Source: Pardosa pseudoannulata
Taxonomy: Eukaryota; Arthropoda; Arachnida; Araneae; Lycosidae
DNA: 64,000 nt
NCBI GenBank assembly: GCA_032207245.1
Contig: CM063501.1
Coordinates: 77,130,186-77,194,185 of the forward strand
Reading direction: 5' to 3'
This document shows positions 22,732 through 35,240 of this stretch, in pieces. The notes under the pieces are model-generated. The model worked only from the letters and a program-made list of their open reading frames with translations. It had not been told where the DNA came from and did not search any database. The position numbers were made by a program, and so were the translations under genes. Within the stretch, counting starts at the first letter, position 1, and each line of letters opens with the position of its first letter.

Positions 22732-23522
22732 TTTTCTTATACCTTTTTATATGGTATTCAATAAAAACATAACCGCAGGATGGGGATGCAGGGAAATGTA
22801 AAACAAAAGCTATTTAATTTTGTACTATGCTCCTTCCTGAGAGAATGCAAATTTGTGCACTTTTACACCTGAACTCCTAGTTTTTTAATCATTAAAAGAA
22901 ACTTTTATAATAATACAAATTATTTTTCTAAAAATGATCATATTTTATTTTCTGTGCTTCGGGAATTTCTAAAGAATGCTATTTGCAAAGTAAAATAAAT
23001 TCTGTACACAACATAATTCAGATCTAAAATATGATTATTTAAAAAATAATTAAGTATGCCTTTGATTGTAATAAAAATAGTATATCACGGTTTAAAATAA
23101 AATTTAATTTTAAACTTATGTTTCCATGTGGGATACATTCGTATGCGCAAGATCGATCAAAATCACAGTATTCATTTTTTTAGATCAGAAAGTGTTTAAT
23201 TACTTCAATTTTCAAAGTTATTCTTTTTTTTTTCATATACCATTTATGAGCTATTTTAAATTATATACCTTGTTAAATAATAAGTAGCATATATAAAGTG
23301 ATTACTGGTACTTCCCTAAAATATTAATATATATATATATACATATAAGATTTTTTCAAGAGATCGGTGTAGCCAAGGTGGGCATGAAGTGATACACTGT
23401 AGCCTTTAAACATAACATATTAAAATTTGGGTCCATCACTAGTTTCCACTACTAGTGTTGAGAAATCATTCTCAACCATAACAGGAGAATAAACCTTTCT
23501 TAATATTAGAACTGGTAACATG
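22732..23522. other. AT-rich intergenic sequence, no gene seen
   Basis: Contains a short TA run at about 23327-23346. No gene is recognised. Confidence 0.45.
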
Positions 23523-24273
23523 CAGAGTTGCAAAAAATCTGGATTTTTTTAAGAAAACCCCAACCCAGGTGGGTTTTTCTGGGTTTTATTGGGGGTCTGG
23601 TTTAAGAGAAGAGGGCAGGGGAAGTACCTTATTTCAGAAAAGATTAAATTGCTAAAACTGATTATATTTTTATTAATTAACTAAATATTCAAGAAATTAT
23701 AATTTAATTAATACAAATAAATCAGTGTAAAGACTATAAAAAAGTTTACTCTGACATCACACACAAAATGTTATATATTGACATATACCACATATTTGAA
23801 TGTTATTTTAACAAAGGATTATTTTTTATCTCTATTCTTTCTTCATTTAAAAACATTTTTGTCAAAGGTAATAGGCAATCAGTGTGTAGCCAAAAAAAGA
23901 GTCAAGTCCCAGGAACAAAATAAGGTCATTTCTCAACAGTCAACACAACCTGTTTTTCACAATGAAAGAAGAGAAATTTCACACTATCCCCTTCTTGGTG
24001 ACAAAAGAATTAAAAATTTTCTAAATTGTTAAGTTGGATTTACCATAGATTTGCAAATATTTTTCTGAATTTTGATAGACTGTATATATAATTCCACAGA
24101 ATAATTCTTTAAAATTGAAAGAGGGTAAAAAAACTAAGATAACAGTTTCTGAAAATAAATAAAAGTATCATCAATTTTTTAAAAACCTGCTTTAGAGTGG
24201 GTTTTTTAGACTGGGTTTTACCCAGAAAAACCAGGGCAGGTTTTTCTGGGTAGGTGGGTTTTTTGCAACCCTG
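23523..24273. mobile_element. hAT-like non-autonomous element, family B, complete copy
   Basis: The ends are CAGAGTTGCAAAAAA on the left and TTTTTTGCAACCCTG on the right (inverted). Near-identical 8-bp flanks GTAACATG (23515-23522) and GTAACAAG (24274-24281) are as expected for hAT transposition. Subterminal GTGGGTTTTTCTGGGTTTT and its inverted counterpart strengthen the ends. An internal frame at 23778-24032 is shared with the copy at 15231 but shows no recognised domain. Confidence 0.85.
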
Positions 24274-24905
24274 GTAACAAGAGGTTGACAAATTTAGAGT
24301 AATTTTCAGTTCACAGAGTCATGACTATATATGTAGATAGAGGTTTGAACAAGCTAGCCCTAGAAGATTTATTTTCTAAGATAAAATGGTAGTTTATAAA
24401 TTATTGATTATACCATACTGCCTTTGATATAAGGTACATAATTTTGTAAAAAGAAAAAGGATATGCTATAATCTCCTTCTAAATATATCTTTATTTTCCT
24501 AGTTATTCCTAAAATTACTTTAATTTAAATTCATTAGGTAAACATTGAAACATAAATATGCTCCAGTATTTACCAGGCAAATGTATTTTTCAAAATACAA
24601 TGAATGTACAGCATTACAAATTCCTTTTGTACTGTATTTATGTATGCTTGCAAAGCCATAGGTGTATGTATATACTTTGTACGTATGTGTAATGAAAATT
24701 TTATGAGATTGAAAGTTTTCTGGAATATGGATTAGGACTTTAGACCTTCTCTGAAAGAAAAAAAAATAAAAACTACAGCTACATCACCAACTCTTATGAT
24801 AAAAATTCAAAATACTAATTAAAAAAATGTACATTTTATTTTTTAAACACAATTTAATACAAATTTATGATACTGGTCTGTATTTTACTGAAATTTTTAA
24901 ATGTC
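24274..24905. other. AT-rich intergenic sequence, no gene seen
   Basis: No feature is recognised. Confidence 0.4.
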
Positions 24906-25690
24906 CAGGGTTAGCATGATTTAAATCAGTTGATTTTTTTAGAAAAATCATTGATTTAAATTATTTTTTTTTTTCACTTAACCTATATCCCAAGGACAGG
25001 TGAATTGGGAATCAGTCAGCACAGAAATACCAATAAGTAAATAATTGTAAATAGATAGCATGTGCTTTCCAAGAAGGGGTTGTATATCAGAAAGTATGTA
25101 GTAGGGGTAGGTACAATGACTGATTATGACTGGTTGAATTCATTTTATGTAATGGGAGATAAAGAGAGTATTACAGATCCTTGAAATCCAGTATCTACCA
25201 AATAACAACAGTCATGGCTTCATGTGCTGGAATGAAAGACAACTTTCTTCTTTTGGTATTGTTCATTCTAGCCTTCGTAACAAATTAGGAGTGAAAAAAG
25301 CATCAAAACTAGTGTTTTTATTGAAACAGTTAAATCCATAATTCATTGCATAAAAAATACTGAAATATTTGTGATTTTTTTTACATAATTTTGCATTAAA
25401 TGAATATTTAGTTTGCCATTTAAAATTTACATTTATTTAGTTTGCACTATCTAATTACAAAATAATGGAATGTATTTAGATTAAAATTTATATATTTAAT
25501 TTTAGGTAATCAGTGTGCAAAATATACTAGATAGATAAGATGCTACTTTGTATAAAAACTATTCAATGTATACTGCAAAAAACATAAAAACACAACAATA
25601 ATTAAAATTAGAATTCAGAAAAAATTCAAATTTGATTTAAATCAAATAAATAATTTTTTTTTTTAAATCGGGATTTTTTTCCCAACCCTG
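24906..25690. mobile_element. hAT-like non-autonomous element, family D
   Basis: The left end is CAGGGTTAGCATGATTTAAA and the right end, read inverted, is CAGGGTTGGGAAAAAAATCC. GATTTAAATC motifs repeat near both ends. Flanks TAAATGTC (24898-24905) and CTAATGTC (25691-25698) match at 6 of 8 positions. The 785 bp hold no transposase. Confidence 0.75.
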
Positions 25691-25698
25691 CTAATGTC

Positions 25699-26808
25699 TT
25701 TTGTAAAAATATTCAACCTTTCTTGGATAATTTAGAATTATTAAATGGTTAAATAAGTTTTGTTTTTTTCCCTTGTAAACAGCAGTTGTTTACCTTGGTT
25801 CTCAGAAATGACAAACTATGTAAACTTTTAGAAGTTTCTAAAATTTAAACTTCCTATAAACAGAAAAGAGTGAGGATTAATTATAGCCAAAAGTATGTAA
25901 AGTTTCATAAAAATCTGACATGGTTGGTATAAAAACAGTATTCTCATGATTTGATATGGAATGAACCCACAACTAACAATTTATAAGACAGCAAAGAAAT
26001 GAAAAATTTTATACAACTTGAAGGTTTTAAAACAGCTTTTGTATAAGCATATACTACATATAATATAAAAAATGTTATAAATTTGGGATCATGCAATAAA
26101 GTTGGCATGACAAAAATATGAAGAAATTTTGTTTGTATGAAGTATAGAAATCTAGAAATGAAGGTACAATGGTAAAATATTTCCTAAAATAACAATGATA
26201 TAAAATAGAATTTTTAAAACTTGGGGTGTTATTACTATGTTCTTCAAAAATATTATATATTAGTAGTATTTATTACAAATTCATAATCAAAACAACACTA
26301 TTTTAGCATATAAACTACATTCTCATTAAACTTTTCATTAAGAGATTGGAGCTGAGGACATAATAGAAAAGCAGTAAAATAGCAAATAAATTTCTATAAA
26401 ACTTGTACAAATTACACTTATAGTATTCATTATGAAAGCTTATAAAAGACAAAATGGTCAATAAATAAGTCAGACAAAAAAAGAATATGGGAAATAAAAA
26501 GTAAAAAAGAAGTTTAATATTTATAAACAGTTACAAAATAATAATGTATGAAAAAAATACAATGATTACAGATTTAAGCATCATAAAAATCTATATTAAA
26601 TAAAAGTAATCCAGTTTAGGTTTTAAAAACAAACATGATTATTTTAAAGAGAAAGTACTTAATTCAATGCCATGGCATGCAATCTGAATCTGCTCTCTAA
26701 ATAAACATATATAAAACTTGTGATTTCACAGCAACACACAAAAAACTTTATATAAAATATTCTTGTTTGTGAGTTCAAACAAAACAGCTCCAGTAATATA
26801 TATATTTG
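25699..26808. other. 3' flank of the DDI gene, AT-rich
   Basis: On the minus strand this is downstream of the DDI stop codon and probably includes its 3' UTR. No other gene is recognised. Confidence 0.4.
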
Positions 26809-27909
26809 TTAATTGTTGCCAGGAGTATCAGGCATTACATCTAGAGCATCTGCAAAATTGCCAATATTTTTTGGTAAATCACCTTCACTTAAAAATGGTG
26901 TTTCAGTACCAGTTGTTCCGATAACTAAAACATTTCTTTTTAAGTCAATGCAACACTGATGACGCTTTAACATATCTAAACCTAATAACATATCCATAAC
27001 TTGATCTTCTAAAATTGAAAAGGATGACTGCAAAAATACATCATTAATCTGAATATGACCTAAATGAACACGACCAATTATTTTTTGTATACCAACACCT
27101 TTCGCGTAACCTGCCCATCTCTTATCCACAAGGCGCATAATACCACAACGTTCAGCACATGCTTGGCTCATAATTGTAGTCTGAGCTCCACTGTCAATAA
27201 AAGCTCGCACTGGGTGACCATTCACTTTACAATTAATATACAACATAGTCACTTGTCCAAAACTTTCGGGGTGATATTCAATTGCAGCTTCCATGTTAGA
27301 ATTAACATTATCTTGACGAATTTCTTCAGCAATAAGCTTCTGGGCCTCAGGATCAAAAGGATCTGCATTCATCATCTGAATTCGTTTCCGCTCCCTCTCA
27401 GATTTTTCAGCTAGCTGTGAATTTAATACCTCAGTGAACTGCGCTTTATCACCAGATAAAAAAGCCTCAGCAAGTCTGGGATTGTTCTGCCTAAGTAATG
27501 TCAGTTGATCCGGATTTTTAATCAATGACTGTCTCAAACGTTCTACTTCGTCCGCTCGCGATGATGATGTAGGTGAAGCGATGGGATTCACCGGTGTCAC
27601 AGGTGCTGGTGGAGGCGATGGGGCACCGGGCAATTTAATAGCACTGAAATCAATTCCCAAATTAGGTGCTCCACTTGAGGGTGGTTGAAATAACTGCTGG
27701 ATAAGTAAAACATCTCCTTCTTTAATTCCATAAGTTATCAAATCTCTCTTACCATCTAAAAGTGGACGGCCTTCATGAGTAATAACCATTTCAGCTGCTG
27801 ACAAACCAACTTCACATTCGCACAAAGCTTTAAAGTTTTCAAGCTCCATATCGGGACTCACATCAAGGGTAACAATAAGATCTGTCAACGTTGTTACTGT
27901 TATTTTCAT
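26809..27909 (-). CDS. DDI2: DDI1/DDI2-type ubiquitin-binding aspartic protease, UBA-less
   Basis: A 366-residue homolog of Ddi1/DDI2, a proteasome shuttle and retropepsin-like protease. In animals it clips ubiquitinated substrates such as the NRF1 (NFE2L1) class of transcription factors, so that proteasome genes are induced. Residues 1-76 form a ubiquitin-like domain. A Pro-rich linker (93-115) follows, then the helical domain (about 118-200) with [14 protein letters not shown] and ending [19 protein letters not shown]. The protease domain (about 210-330) has catalytic Asp239 in [11 protein letters not shown], a flap containing [10 protein letters not shown] and the [12 protein letters not shown] stretch. 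The 36-residue tail has no UBA domain, unlike yeast and fly forms and like vertebrate DDI2, but it is shorter than the vertebrate tail. It is a single exon and intact. An upstream 72-bp candidate 5' UTR intron argues against a simple retrocopy. DDI1 and DDI2 are not separable here. Confidence 0.96.
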   Translation of the reverse strand: MKITVTTLTDLIVTLDVSPDMELENFKALCECEVGLSAAEMVITHEGRPLLDGKRDLITYGIKEGDVLLIQQLFQPPSSGAPNLGIDFSAIKLPGAPSPPPAPVTPVNPIASPTSSSRADEVERLRQSLIKNPDQLTLLRQNNPRLAEAFLSGDKAQFTEVLNSQLAEKSERERKRIQMMNADPFDPEAQKLIAEEIRQDNVNSNMEAAIEYHPESFGQVTMLYINCKVNGHPVRAFIDSGAQTTIMSQACAERCGIMRLVDKRWAGYAKGVGIQKIIGRVHLGHIQINDVFLQSSFSILEDQVMDMLLGLDMLKRHQCCIDLKRNVLVIGTTGTETPFLSEGDLPKNIGNFADALDVMPDTPGNN

Positions 27910-27937
27910 TTTTATTTAAGTCTATTAGCAGGAAGAA

Positions 27938-28009
27938 CTGAAAACAAAACAAACAATGAAAACAGTAACTAACAGCCTTACGAATGCGTTGTTTAAAATT
28001 TTTGCTTAC
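27938..28009 (-). other. Candidate 72-bp intron in the 5' UTR of the DDI gene
   Basis: On the minus strand GTAAGC follows CGAGGAA (donor, 28004-28009). The pyrimidine-rich TTTGTTTTGTTTTCAG (acceptor, AG at 27938-27939) lies 28 bp before the ATG. Both sites fit consensus. No transcript evidence is available. Confidence 0.4.
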
Positions 28010-29226
28010 TTCCTCGCTAGAAGCAGCTACCTGCAACCGCATGAATCAGTTAACTGACAGTACCTGAATACAACAACCGAGAAAACAAAACCGCAAAGTC
28101 ATGGAAACATTAAGCAATTACCAGGAGGTATTCAGCAGGCCTAATCGCTATATCACTGTCACTGTTTAGCTGATTGGGGAAATAGCGATTCTACGCATCT
28201 CAACCTGTTTGGAAATTTGAATATAAATATAGTTTTTACTTTAAAACTTAAATATACATTAAAAGATTTATATAAATATTGTATTTACAACGGTATTGTT
28301 TTAGTACAGAAACTACTTAAGAGTTATTTTAAAGAATTAAACTATTTAAATATTAGTAAAATATGACAAGAATGTCTATATCGTGTATATATAATCTATG
28401 TATCAACAAAAGCCATCAATACTAACAAAGAAGACTATGGCTAGTGTTATTTCAGTTACGAAATCTCCATTTATCACCGTTGTATTATTGAAGTATTAAA
28501 CACATTTGTTTAACTGGCGACAATTAAAAAAATTTCTTTCTGTTTTGTAAAGCACTTTATTAGATAACAACCCAATACAAGCTTTTATTTTTTAAGAGAT
28601 TACTAAATAGTATTTTATGCATCACCCAAATTTCGAAATTTACGAATTTTTGCTAATCTGCCACCATGAACGAATATTTACTTCTACCTAAGAAATTAAA
28701 GAATATCTACCGAAAATAATCTAAAATTTAAACTATTTTATAAGTTTATGGAAGTTTCCGTGAGTAAAAAAAAAAAAAAAAAATTGCTGTCAAGAGATGT
28801 CAGTCTATTAAATTTTCTTTGATCGAGTTCTACCAGCATTAAGGATTCCGATATCAAATATAAATTATTATAAGATCTCAACATTTTCTGTGTTTCAACT
28901 GACAACGGAAAAAATCTGTTTGACATATTTAAAAGTGCTAGCAATATACATTAATCAAAGTGAAAATTTGTACAATTTAGAGAGCTGAATTCAATTACAA
29001 TTAGTTATTACTTATGATAATTAAATTGTTAAAATAACAACTATATTAAATATATACATGATTTTTTTGTTGTTTTATCTATAAAATGTCGATTTGTAAA
29101 AACTTTGTTTTAACTGGAGTAAAACTTAACTTGAAAACATTAAAAAAAAAAACCAGGTTAAAACTTGAAATCTACTTTTTTACAAATCCACATTTAACTG
29201 AACTTTCAAAGATAGTTGTATTTAGC
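28010..29226. other. Probable DDI promoter side, then AT-rich intergenic
   Basis: 28010-28200 is less AT-rich and may hold the promoter of the minus-strand gene. The remainder has no recognised feature apart from an A-run at 28767-28783. Confidence 0.4.
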
Positions 29227-29230
29227 TATA

Positions 29231-29880
29231 GGGCACGAGCACTCAGCTGATCGCTGAGATCGCCGAGCCCTAACAACCATTCTGGTAGGCACGCTATCTC
29301 GTTGCTATGGACGTTTACATGTAAACAGTCTTATTTTAATGTCTTGGTATTTTTTTCAGTTACAAATTTTGAGAATTATTTTTTTGTAATTATAATCATC
29401 ACATATTGAAAAGAAACTGAATAGGAGGAATTCATCGAAAGATTATTTATAACTGTAAACCGAAGGGTTTTCCGACCGGAACGTTAACATGTTTCTTTGC
29501 TTATTGATAGTAAATAAAATAAAAAGATTGTGCTTTTTTTATGTCGCCATAGCAAATTGCTGGTAATTTGTCAATATCCGTTTCCCAGTCTTTTATAATA
29601 TATGGATCTATATTACTTATTACAGATATTTTATCCAAATACCACTTCTGCGGCAGTTGATCTATATTCTTCAAGTAATCATTCATTTTCAGTTATAAAC
29701 ACTAAATAAATCTTCAGCACACAAGTGAACAACGTGCGAACCACAACGTACCACCAATGTGCGAAGTTCAAGCTGTGAACAACGTGTTTTTCAATCAGCG
29801 CAGTTAGCTTGACCCCCAGCATTGTTGCTATGGTGGTTGCCAAGTGACGTAGGTACCCATGACGTCAGGAGCCCGTGCCC
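29231..29880 (-). mobile_element. 650-bp DNA element with GGGCACG inverted ends and TA(TA) flanks
   Basis: The left end GGGCACGAGCACTC and the right end GAGCCCGTGCCC are inverted. Both sides abut TATA (29227-29230 and 29881-29884), consistent with a TA or TATA duplication. The interior is much less AT-rich than the flanks at both ends and contains a 61-codon minus-strand frame (29501-29686). The superfamily is not identified. Confidence 0.75.
29501..29686 (-). pseudogene. Small ORF of the 29231-29880 element
   Basis: 61 codons from ATG to TAA, with no confident family match. The pattern KDWETDIDKLPAICYGDI faintly resembles the N-terminal part of proteins found with YqaJ-type nuclease transposons (W..D...LP.I.Y.DI). 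I give this only as a lead. Its position in the middle of the element, starting about 195 bp from the right end, suggests a first exon or remnant of the parent transposon's gene. Confidence 0.35.
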
Positions 29881-29884
29881 TATA

Positions 29885-31689
29885 ATATAACACAGCTTTA
29901 TACAAATCGACTTTAACTGTATTTTAAAGTAGTGAGGACTGACAATTCTGCTTGAGATGCTGCTCCCAAATATTCCTTGACCACTTGAAAAGAATACATC
30001 CCCCAGATACAACACAATATATATTAAAATTAGTAAAAATAGTTGGTATGTTCCTCATTTCCCCATCCTTTTGGATTTATAAGTGGGTGTATGCACCTGG
30101 AAGGACTTAGTAGTTCAACCAGAATTCTTGTATGAAGGAGGGCTAATGTCCAAACTGTACTTTAAGGTGAATAAATGAAAGGATCACGTGATTTAAAGAT
30201 TTTCTACCCAAAGCTAGAAAAAGAAAAGCTAGCATGCAACTATACGAGTAATCTTAACTTGGTACAAAAAATAAAATAAAACAAAATAAAATAAACACCT
30301 AGAAAAATAATTAAATATTTAAAAATTAGATTAAGTTATTAAAATTTTAAACATTATTTATTTCATATTCTATTAATTTTATAATTCATCGTAAAGTACC
30401 TATCCACAATGCTATTTATTCCTAATGGATTTCCTATTAAATTCTATTTCATATTTCATAATTGAAATAAAGTACCTAGTTATTTTTACATTTTAGTAAT
30501 TTAATAGTTAATAGTTAAGTAGTTTAATAGCTATTTTAGTTTTTAATATACTTGTGTCTGTTTAAAGTATACTAGACGCCACCAGTTAAAAAGAAAACTT
30601 GTACAATTATTAGCGTTAATTTTTTCAAGAGCTCCCTTAGTAACTACATGTAAATTACAGCAGCAATATTTTTCTGCTTAAGAATCTCGGTGATATTCGA
30701 TATGTTGATCAACGATAACTAAAATTTTAATTACAGAAAAAGGAGAAAGTTTTTGTCTTGCAGAAAATTTTGTATATTTAAAATTTTAAGAAGACATCGA
30801 TTACGTATACAAATATTTAAAATATTTATTTCGTGTATGGTGGTGCCATCTGTCAATAATAAAGTGTAACAGAAACTTTAGTATTAATTTGAATACTATT
30901 TAAACTAGGAAATAAAGAATTTAAAATAGTTTATTCCCTCAAATAAACATCTTTAATATCTAACAATTAAATTAATAATTTCAAAAAATATTTTATAATC
31001 AATTAAAAATTATGATTAATAAATCATGGATATTAATCAACTTTTATTTATCATAAAAGGGAATTATGGAATTTTATATGTTGATAAAATTATTTAAAAA
31101 TATAAAATTGAAAAAAAAATTCCTTAATGTAAATATTGATTTTTAAAAAAATAAATAAATGAATCAATATCAAATTATATAACAAAAAATTATATTTTGT
31201 ATTAAAAAATTACGTATTATTGGAATAAAAATAGGGAGAAATCAAATTTTGTGTGGCAAAAAATTTATTATAAAATATATGATTAAAAACTATTTCTCAA
31301 AAGTAAATTTTGACTTTTTCCAATACAAAATTATTTTTTTAAATTATGTAACAAAAATTGTATTTTTATTTAAAAAAATATTTATTATTGCACTAAAAAT
31401 AGGAAGAAACCAATTTTTTATGGAAAGAAATTCATTACAAAATATACGATTAAAAAATATTTTTTAAAAGTAAATTTTGAGTTTTCTTTTCATAAAAAAA
31501 TGAATTTATTTCAAATTATGAAAAAGTCCTATATGTTTGATAAAAATTTTACTTATTAATAATCATATAATTATTTAATTTCATTTAAATAATTTTTTTC
31601 TATACATTCATATTTTAAAGCTCAAAAATCATTTACACTTCCTTGTATTATTTAAAGAAAATATTATAAATATGAAAATTTAGGTCTTC
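29885..31689. other. AT-rich intergenic sequence, no gene seen
   Basis: Very AT-rich. Loosely repeated tracts of TTTAAAAAATATT type occur at 31040-31560. No gene is recognised. Confidence 0.45.
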
Positions 31690-32261
<572 letters not shown>

Positions 32262-32308
32262 TTTAGATTTGATTAGGATTAAGTTTAGATTTATTTTCTT
32301 TTGGTTAC

Positions 32309-32753
32309 TGTAACAATGACTTACACTACTGGACTACGTCAGCGGGGGAGACTGGCCGAAGGATGACAGTGATATCATGACCCTCCTTTGACCCCATTGG
32401 ACAAGAGGGGTTGCTGACGCGGGTCAGTCGTCTTTGGTCATCGGACTTGTTCAGTAGATTTGAGGGCCCCTTCAGAGAGACAGCAGGCCAAGACGGAGTG
32501 AACAGCATAGCATCATTGGAGGCAGGGAATTGCTCCGCCATTTTCTTCATCATATTGAGACGCCATATTGACCACTTGAGAATTGTTTTATTTACTTCAC
32601 CATTTTCCTTATGATGACGTCACATGATAATTGTTCTTCATCAAAAATAGTTTTGTAAATAAAGACTCAGGAAAAGTGTAAGTCTTCGCTCGTTTGCATC
32701 TGGTGTCTTGTTCTTTGTGTTATCTCAACAGGCCTGGTATAAGATATTGGTAC
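32309..32753 (+). mobile_element. LTR of family L, copy 1, with adjacent PBS-like sequence
   Basis: Starts TGTAACAATGACTTAC and ends TTATCTCAACA at 32730. AATAAA at about 32659 lies before a GT-rich segment, as in the R/U5 part of an LTR. The following GGCCTGGTATAAG...ATTGGTAC (32731-32753) is also present after copy 2 (41057-41081), so it is element sequence, probably primer-binding and leader region. No internal genes remain. Confidence 0.7.
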
Positions 32754-33135
32754 TATTCTTAATGAAGAACAATTCTCATGTGGCGTAATGTGGGATATCT
32801 GGTAAGGAATCTGATAAGGAAAATGGTGAAGCAAATAAAACAATTCTCAAGTGGTCAATAGGGCTTCTCAATATGACGAGGAAAAGGATGGAGCAACTCC
32901 CTGCCTCCGATGATACTATGCTGTTCACTCCGTCTTGGCCTGCTCTCTCTCGAAAGGGGCCTTCAAAATTTACCGAACAATTCCGATGACCACTGATGCC
33001 AGGGCCAAAGACGAATGACTCACGTTAGCAACCTCTCTTGTCCAATGGGGGTTGAAGGAGGCTCATTGACATCACTTTCGTCCTTTGGTCAGTCTCCCAA
33101 GATGGCGTTCTCCAGTAGTATAACACATTGTTACA
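32754..33135 (-). mobile_element. Truncated LTR of family L in inverted orientation
   Basis: The reverse complement of 32309-32610, diverged, ending TGTTACA at 33135 (TGTAACA on minus). The last ~120 bp of the LTR are missing. Together with copy 1 it forms a head-on inverted pair. Confidence 0.75.
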
Positions 33136-33789
33136 GTTGCTTCGTGGCAGATTAAGCTATGTATTATACCTTTGCACCCAGATCACGAGAAGGGCATGAG
33201 AAATAGAGTTTCAGTTCTGCTGCCACCGATCGGTCATGGGTTGTATTGAAATCAGCCCCTATTTGAGGGCTAATTTCAAACCCAGGAGGGGGCATGCAAA
33301 GGTTTTGGACCCACTGCCAGTGTTTGCAGATGTGCACTCTCCCGATGTGAGGGAGTCGACCCTTTGACCCCTCCACCTTGCGTTCTTCTGGAATATTAGC
33401 CACCCAGCTACTGGGCTCATAAAGCCTTCGGATTTGTCATTTTCCGACGATGGTTGTGAAAGAGATACTGGTAGTACAGTAGCTAGAAATTGTTTTCTGG
33501 GAAGGACCATAGAGAAAAGACATTGTTATTTGTAACTGATTTTTCAGTAAAAAAATTAAGGTATTAAGGCAGGGATGAGGTATGACAACTATCCATTTTT
33601 GACTCTAATTAAAAAAAAATTTGATGACATTGTCATCTTAATAAAAAAGGGCAAAATGTAGAAGAGTATAGAGGAAACGTTAAATTTCCGGGCAGCGGCT
33701 CGACAAAACTTTTTACAGTCGAAGAGGTTTTTTTAAGAACATGTTCTTATACAGCTAGCCAGATAGCACATACACTCATGTGGGGCATT
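33136..33789. other. Less AT-rich segment, probably repeat-derived
   Basis: 33160-33500 is clearly richer in GC than the surroundings. Its minus-strand frames of about 80 codons (33164-33403, 33259-33510) overlap and are not recognised. It is likely part of an interspersed repeat. Confidence 0.35.
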
Positions 33790-33866
33790 TTCTTCTGACG
33801 AAACGATCTTCTAGAATTTCGGGATGGGACCGATCCCCCCAATCCCTCCATTGCCTACGGCCTCAG
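33790..33866 (+). mobile_element. hAT-like family C, 3' end fragment
   Basis: GAATTTCGGGATGGGACCGA and TTGCCTACGGCCTCAG match the 3' ends at 16340 and 36603. Only the last ~75 bp are present. Confidence 0.65.
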
Positions 33867-34369
33867 ATACTGGTGCAAGTGGTTTCGACAAAACACCAAG
33901 AAAAGAGGAGGATTCCTGAAGTGGACGATTCCTTTTTTAGGGGATCATATTATGAAGAATGGAGAGCTGAGAACGAGGCAGAGAGATGAGAGGACATCAC
34001 TGTGAACCTTTGACTGAGTAACATCTGTCACTTTCAAGGGGTTTTCTTCTTTTTCAGAGCAAAGAAAATGCAACCTAACGCTTTGATTATGCCATACATT
34101 TTGGAGGCCGCTCGTCCATGAATTATAGTTGCCGATAAGGCTCCGGGACCCATTAAATGATGTACACATATATTTTTCATTTTAATAGCAATGTGTAGTG
34201 AATAACTTGTGCTGTCCCATTAACTTTGGAAGCTCAGTGATTTATCCATCCCTTATAAAACATAGAAAGAACCTCATCGTACCTGTCCCAGTTAAGTAGG
34301 CGGGTAGGTCACAGGCGTTTGTCATATCGCATCACCGTGTTATTTACAGTAACATTCAGTTGAGTTTTA
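33867..34369. other. Intergenic sequence, no gene seen
   Basis: No feature is recognised. Confidence 0.35.
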
Positions 34370-35240
34370 CCCTTTCTGACTGCAATCAAGATTATACACA
34401 GGGCCAGCTCTATCTTTTTAGTTTCTATGCGACGTCTGTAAATACGCATCTAATTCGTATAACTGGAAAGCGATTACCTGTAGAATGTTGAAATTTTATA
34501 TTCAGAACTAGTGTAACATCTAGTTGAGAACGTCTCTTTGTGAATGAAATCAAGACTCTATACAGGGCCAACTCTATCTTTTTGTTTTCTATTCGACGTC
34601 TGTAAATACGCATCTAATTCGTATAACTCGAAAGCAATTACGTGTAAAATGTTGAAATTCCATATTTATAACTGGTGTTACATTTAGTTGAACATTTCAC
34701 TTTGTGAATGAAATCAAGACTCTATACCGGACGGGCTCTATCTTTTTAGTTTCTATGAAGTCTTTATATACGTATGTAACTCGTATAACTCGAAAGAGAT
34801 TACCTGTAGAATGTTGAAATTGTATAAGTAGTGTAACATCTAGTTGAACACTTCTCTTTGTGAATGAAATCAAGACTCTATACAAGGCCAACTCTATCTT
34901 TTTGGTTTCGATACGACGTCTGTAAATACGCATCTAATTCGTATAACTCGAAAGCAATTACATGTAAAATGTTGAAATTCCATATTTATAACTGGTGCAA
35001 CATCTAGTTGAACATTTCACTTTGTGAATGAAATCAAGACTCTATACCGGACGGGCTCTATCTTTTTAGTTTCGATGTGAAGTCTATATATACGTATGTA
35101 ACTCGTATAACTCGAAAGCGATTACCAGTAGAATGTTGAAATTGTATATTTATAAGTAGTGTAACATCTAGTTGAACACTTCTCTTTGTGAAGGAAATCT
35201 AGTCTCTATACAGGGCCTGCTCTATCTTTTTTGCTGTTGT
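34370..35240. repeat. Satellite array, ~163-bp monomers with dimer structure
   Basis: The core TTCGTATAACTCGAAAGC (or close variants) recurs at about 34452, 34616, 34778, 34937 and 35100. Monomers 2 and 4 resemble each other (ACGCATCTAATTCG) and so do 3 and 5 (TACGTATGTAACTCG, ACCGGACGGGCTCTATC), so the array is organised as ~325-bp dimers. Isolated relatives lie at 31850-31920 and 35540-35630. Confidence 0.88.

Noticed and set aside
33164..33510. Overlapping ~80-codon minus-strand frames in a GC-richer patch
   Set aside because: Two frames overlap with equal length and neither is recognised; more likely repeat-derived sequence than a gene.
34370..35240. CRISPR-like array
   Set aside because: Units are contiguous satellite monomers without unique spacers, in a eukaryotic context.
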